Both the position numbers and the translations under genes were made by a program. This document shows, piece after piece, positions 7,403 to 11,654 of a stretch of 11,654 nt of DNA. Below the pieces are notes generated by a model that was not told the DNA's origin, searched no databases, and saw nothing but the letters and a program-made list of their open reading frames with translations. Within the stretch, counting starts at the first letter, position 1. Each line of letters starts with the position of its first letter. Origin of the DNA: Methylobacterium sp. (lineage in GTDB: Bacteria > Pseudomonadota > Alphaproteobacteria > Rhizobiales > Beijerinckiaceae); assembly GCA_020252865.1 (NCBI GenBank), contig JADCCH010000231.1, positions 1 through 11,654 of the forward strand. The letters are read 5' to 3'.

Positions 7403-8662
7403 ATGACCGATTTCACGCCGAAATCCGATTTTCTCGCCACGCTCATCGAGCGGGGCTATGTGCATCAAGCTTCCGATTTCGCCGGGCTCGATTCGCTGGC
7501 GGCCAAGGGGGAGATCGTGGCCTATGTGGGTTACGATTGAACCGCGCCGAGCCTGCATATCGGCCATCTCATCTCGATCATGATGCTCTCCTGGCTTCAG
7601 CGCACGGGCAACAAGCCGATCCCGCTGATGGGCGGCGGCACGACGCGCGTGGGCGACCCCTCGGGCAAGGACGAGACGCGCAAGATCCTGACCATCGAGC
7701 AGATCGACGCCAACAAGGAAGAGATCAAGAAGACCTTTTCAAGCTTCCTCGCCTTTGGCGCGGGCAAATCCGATGCCGTGATGGTCGATAATGCGGAATG
7801 GCTCGCACCTCTGAATTACATCGCCTTCCTGCGCGATGTGGGCCGGCACTTCTCGGTCAACCGCATGCTCTCGATGGACAGCGTGAAGCTGCGCCTTGAG
7901 CGCGAGAGCGAACTTTCCTTCATTGAATTCAACTACATGCTGCTCCAGGCTTATGATTTCGTAGAACTCGCGAAGCGCTATGGCTGCAACCTGCAGATGG
8001 GCGGCTCCGACCAGTGGGGCAACATCGTTTCGGGGATGGATCTCGGACGCCGCATGGGCACGCACCAGCTCTACGCGCTCACCTGCCCGCTGCTCACCAC
8101 GGCCTCCGGCACCAAGATGGGCAAGACCGCCTCGGGCGCCGTTTGGCTCAATGAAGACCAGTTCCCGGCCTTTGATTACTGGCAATACTGGCGCAACACA
8201 GAGGATGCGGATGTGAGCCGCTTCCTGAAGCTCTTCACCTTCCTGCCCATGGGCGAAATCAATCGCCTTTCGGCGCTGGGCGGCGCGGAAATCAATGAGG
8301 CGAAGAAGGTGCTTGCCACCGAGGCGACCGCGCTCGTGCGGGGCCGTGCGGCCGCGGAGGCGGCGGCAGAAACCGCGCGCCGCGCCTTCGAACTCGGCGA
8401 GACTGCGACCTCGCTCCCCACGGTGGAAATCGCCTCGGGCGAGGTCGATGCCGGCCTTGGCGTGCTGACCGCCTTCGTGAAGGCCGGGCTCGTCTCCGGC
8501 ACGGGGGAAGCCCGCCGGCAGATCGAGGGCGGCGGGTTGAAGGTCAACGATGTCGCAGTCGGCGATCCGCGCGCGGCACTCTCGCGGGCCGATTTCAACG
8601 CGGATGGCGTGGCGAAGCTCTCGCTCGGAAAGAAGAAGCATATCCTGCTGAAGCTTGTTTGA
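7403..8662 (+). pseudogene. tyrS: Tyrosyl-tRNA synthetase, complete frame interrupted by an in-frame TGA at codon 46
   Basis: TyrS joins tyrosine to tRNA-Tyr in the cytoplasm. From the ATG at 7403 to the stop at 8660-8662 there are 419 sense positions plus one internal TGA at 7538-7540, and the frame is unchanged across it. Seen in order are AYVGYD (40-45), the stop, [10 protein letters not shown] with the class I HIGH motif (52-55), [10 protein letters not shown], the tyrosine-pocket region [22 protein letters not shown] (238-242, the KMSKS equivalent) and a C-terminal S4 RNA-binding domain (about 345-419). Length and motifs are otherwise normal. The next ATG (7580, codon 60) lies after HIGH, so an internal start would give an inactive enzyme. 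Possible explanations are a sequencing error, a real mutation with another synthetase copy, or stop readthrough. The ribosome binding site is weak. Family assignment is very secure; functional status is open. Confidence 0.9.
7538..7540 (+). other. In-frame TGA inside tyrS (codon 46)
   Basis: The TGA stands between GYD and TAPSLHIGH. From memory, alphaproteobacterial TyrS commonly has Cys here (GYDCTAPSLH) and other bacteria often have Pro. A single base change from TGC or TGT would give this stop. TGA also serves as the normal terminator of tyrS itself, the hydrolase, sufB, sufC and sufD in this window, so general reassignment of TGA is not supported. Confidence 0.95.
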
Positions 8663-8665
8663 GCT

Positions 8666-11654
8666 TCAGCGCACCGGCGCGCCTTCGCGCTGCACCTCGA
8701 ACAATTTGCGCAGGAAGCCCGGCGCGATCACGCTGAGTGCGTTGGTGCGCAATTGTGGCGCGCTGGCCCGCCCCTGAATGACGAAGGGCAGCGCGAAAAG
8801 CCCCTCATATTGCGTGCCGCCGAAGATCGGCCCAAAAATGGGGACTTGCGCAAAGAGATTGTTCAGCGCATAGGCTGGCACCAGTGCGCCTTTCATATCC
8901 ACGCGATCAGCCGCGTAATCGAGCACGCCTTCGAGCGTGCCGCCCACCTGCCCGCCCCAAATCACCGCCTCGCGCAATTCGATACGGCCCGGCCGGCGAT
9001 CGAAATCGGCGCGCAGCTTGGTGAAGGCCACCGCATCCCTCGCGCCCGGAGCCACCGGAGTCTGCGATGGCAGGCGCTGCTGGATGCTGGGGTCCGAATT
9101 GAAACGCGCCAGCAAAGGCTCGCCCTTGACCAGGAAATCGCGCATCTGCACCACGCCGCTCTGCCCCTCGCGCCCCACGCGGATATCCGCCGCGAGCCGC
9201 CCGCCCTGAGCGCGGGAATAGATGTCGAGGAAGCGCAGCAATGCCCCGCCATCGGCGCTGGCGATGCGCAGCAACATTCCTTCCCGCCCGCCTTCCGCGG
9301 TCTCGACCTGAAGCGGTTCACCACCAAACCGGCCGCTCGCCTGCACGCGCGCCAGCGCGCCGGCGCGGCGCTGCACCTGCACATCGGCATTGGCGAGGAG
9401 TTCCCCCGCAAAGCCGACCAGGACAACCGACTGCAGATCAAGGTCGAAATCCGGCGCCCGGCTGTCATCGACCTTGCCGGACTGGATGCCCCGCAGGAAT
9501 GGCCGAGCGTCGAAGGAATTGCCCCGCACGGTGATGCGCGTGAGGTTGCGCTGGCGCTCGATGGTCGCCTTCGCATTGTCGCCGGGCGAAAGACGGAACT
9601 CAACGAACTCCGCCCTGTTGAAACCGCCGTCGCGCTGCAAGTCGATGCGGCCCTTCAGGCTGATGCCGGAGAGATCGACCACGAGATCGTCGAGCAGGAT
9701 GCGGTCGCCCCTGGCCTCGTAGTCGAAGGTCACCCGGCCGGGCTGGCCCGCGCGTTTTGAAAAGCCGGGAACGATCCCCTCGATGCGGCTTTCGGTGAGG
9801 TCGAGTGTCACATCCACATCCGGCGGATCGTTCCGCTCGAAGGTCAGGGTCACAAGAGCCGTGATGGGCCCCGCCAGAGCCGGCCTGAGATCGATGCCGC
9901 GGCGCTGCCGCTGGGCCTCGTCCAGTGTCGCTCGCACGGTGGCAACCGAGGGCTTGTTGCCCTCCGCGCGCCATTCGATCTGCGCCGGCAGGCCGTTCAG
10001 CCGAGCATCGCCCTTCAGCGTCAGGGTCGAGCCTCGCCATTGCAGCTGGAACTGGCCAGCCTCCAGCCGCTCGCCGGGCGCGATATTGTTGATCGTGATT
10101 TGCCTAAGATCGGCTCGCGCATCGATCTTCAGCTCACGCGGGCCACTGCCTTTCAGCGCGAGTTGCGCCTGGACAATGCCCTCGACCTGCCCGTCCCCGG
10201 CCGCGATGGCCGGGGGAATTGTCGCGCCGATCGCCAGTCCGGGGCTGGCAAGCGCGGTGGCGACACCAGCCAGCGACCCCTTGATCGGCAGGCGCATCTC
10301 GAGGATCGGCGGCACGCGATGGACATCGGCAACGCTGAAATCGGATCCTGCGATCGAGACCGGCGCGCCCGCAGCCGCCTCCACGAAGCCGCTTTAGACC
10401 CGAAGCTGCGCCTTGCGCGAGGAACTGCGCCCGGTCACCACCGCTTCACGCACGGGCGGTGCGTCGGAGACCGGCCGCAGCGTCAGGCCCTCGAGCCGCC
10501 ATTCGGCCGAAATCGATTCATCCGGCAGCGGGCGCTGGCGCCAGGCATCCTCGAGCACCTTGCCCGCGAGACGCGAGCGCATGTCGAGGCTCGCGAGCAG
10601 ACCGGCATCCAGCCGGTCGACCAGCCATTCGCGAATCTCCATGCTGACGAAGACCGGCCAGAGACGCAGGCCTTTCTCGGCCGGGAAACCACGCACCGCG
10701 ATGCGCGTCGCGATGAGCCCCCCATCGGACAGCGAGAATTCCGCCGAGGCGCTCGCCTCGCCCCCGGAATCGCGCACCAGCAGCCGGTCGATCAGCACGC
10801 CCGAGAGATCGCGCGGGATGCGCGCCTCGAGACCGACCTCCTCGAAGGTGATGGGCTTGCCGCCCGCCTTGTTGGGCTTGACCACGGCGCCCTGCGCCGC
10901 AAGGCGCAGGCGCTTGAATTCGCCCTCGATATCCAGCGTGCCGGCAGCCTTGATGTCGGTCTCGCGCGAGCGGAAATGCAAGGCTGGAATCTTCATCCGG
11001 GGCGAGCCGGTCTCGCCCACGAATTCGATGGAGAACTCGTCGAGCCGCAGGGCGGGCACGCCATAGGGCGTGAAATCGAGGGTGCCGCCCCCCATCGCGA
11101 AGCGGGCCCGCACAGTTCCGCGGGTCTGGCCTCCACCAACGCCCGCATCGAGCTCTGCCTCGAGCCGCAAGGCGGGGTCCACGAAGCCCAGCGGCCAGTC
11201 GAGAAGATCCGCGAGCGCACCAAGCGCACCCACCTCGGAGCGCAGTTTCAGCCGCCTGTGGCCGTCACGCTCGGGTTCCTTCACGAGGCTCAGCACCAGT
11301 GCCTTCGGCGCAGGCCGCGCAGCGACGCCAGCCGCGCCCACTGGCCGGGCACGCGCGATCTGAAGCCGGATCTCGTCGCCCTGACGGCGGATTTCCATGC
11401 TGAATGGCACCCCAAACGGAAGCGGCGTGCCCGCTTCTGTCCGCCTTGCAATGCTGAAGCGCGGCACATCGACCGATTCGAGATTGGGCACTCCGGCCAT
11501 CAGCCCGGCGAGGCTGGCAATGCTTTCGAGCCCCGTCGCCAGCCGTTCCACGACATCCTGCCCGCCCCCGGCCGGAGGCAGGACGAGATCGACCTGAGAC
11601 CCCGAAAGCCGCTTGGGGTCCATCGCGAGCCGGAACATCGAACTGGTGCTGAGA
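8666..11654 (-). pseudogene. AsmA-like/DUF3971-type large envelope protein, partial at the 5' end and interrupted by an in-frame TAA
   Basis: This looks like the C-terminal ~995 codons of a large AsmA-like (YhdP/DUF3971-type) protein, a family of inner-membrane-anchored periplasmic proteins linked to envelope lipid transport. The start and the expected N-terminal membrane segment lie beyond the right edge. The frame is open from 11653 down to a TAA at 10396-10394 and then continues in the same frame to a TGA at 8668-8666. The upstream part has WPVFVSMEIREWLVDRLDAG, a family-like stretch, and LTLRPVSDAPPVREAVVTG before the stop. The downstream part is full of alternating beta-strand segments and ends with the typical family tail (SVIAPGFLRKLFEVQ). 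A GTG at 10384 could in principle restart translation but has no ribosome binding site. The gene converges on tyrS with 3 bases between stops. Family call is moderately secure, interruption certain in this sequence. Confidence 0.8.
10394..10396 (-). other. In-frame TAA inside the AsmA-like gene
   Basis: The stop lies between AQLRV and SGFVEAAAGAPV with no frame change. Family-like sequence continues directly on both sides, so one point change (for example TCA, CAA, GAA or TAC to TAA) explains it. I cannot tell the original residue. Confidence 0.92.

Noticed and set aside
7538..7540. General reassignment of TGA in this genome
   Set aside because: TGA is the normal terminator of most genes in the window, and the other interrupted gene carries TAA.
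7546..7564. Small hairpin after the tyrS TGA (GCCGA, 9-base loop, TCGGC) as a possible SECIS element
   Set aside because: The stem is only 5 base pairs and lies inside conserved coding sequence. Such stems arise often by chance in GC-rich DNA, so it does not on its own support selenocysteine insertion.
7580..8662. A genuine shorter TyrS starting at the ATG at 7580
   Set aside because: It would lack the HIGH motif and part of the nucleotide-binding fold, and there is no good ribosome binding site before it.

Overview
The window comes from a high-GC alphaproteobacterium, most likely of the order Hyphomicrobiales (Rhizobiales). The evidence is the gene content and order (class I cysteine desulfurase, sufB, sufC, sufD, sufS), a perfect Irr-box (ICE) palindrome in front of the operon, the COG2945-type hydrolase, and palindromic repeats of types common in that group. 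I identified families by recognising protein motifs; no database search was run.

Layout. Positions 1-6440 (minus strand) hold an iron-sulfur cluster assembly (SUF) operon. In transcription order it runs: class I cysteine desulfurase (6440-5205), sufB (5135-3663), a small secreted cysteine-containing protein of unknown function (3365-2907), sufC (2884-2135), sufD (2127-859) and sufS (862 to beyond the left edge). SufC, SufB and SufD would form the scaffold complex, and the two desulfurases would supply sulfur from cysteine. Positions 6441-6664 are the divergent control region with the Irr-box. On the plus strand follow an alpha/beta hydrolase (6665-7315), a short palindromic repeat, and tyrS (7403-8662). 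Converging on tyrS, only 3 bases away, is a large AsmA-like envelope protein gene on the minus strand (8666 to beyond the right edge).

Two things stand out. First, tyrS and the AsmA-like gene are each interrupted by a single in-frame stop (TGA at codon 46 of tyrS, TAA at 10394-10396 of the other) while the frame is otherwise intact on both sides. The tyrS stop lies just before the HIGH motif of a normally essential enzyme, at a position I recall as cysteine in alphaproteobacterial homologs. Second, the suf operon is interrupted between sufB and sufC by a low-GC secreted-protein gene and by two tandem 149-bp units. Each unit consists of a palindromic REP/MITE-like element plus a copy of the last ~26 bp of sufB, and the copy nearest the small gene supplies its ribosome binding site and a TGATG stop/start overlap.

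Apart from these, the window is ordinary core-genome sequence. I saw no defence system, CRISPR array, tRNA, rRNA, transposase or prophage gene.
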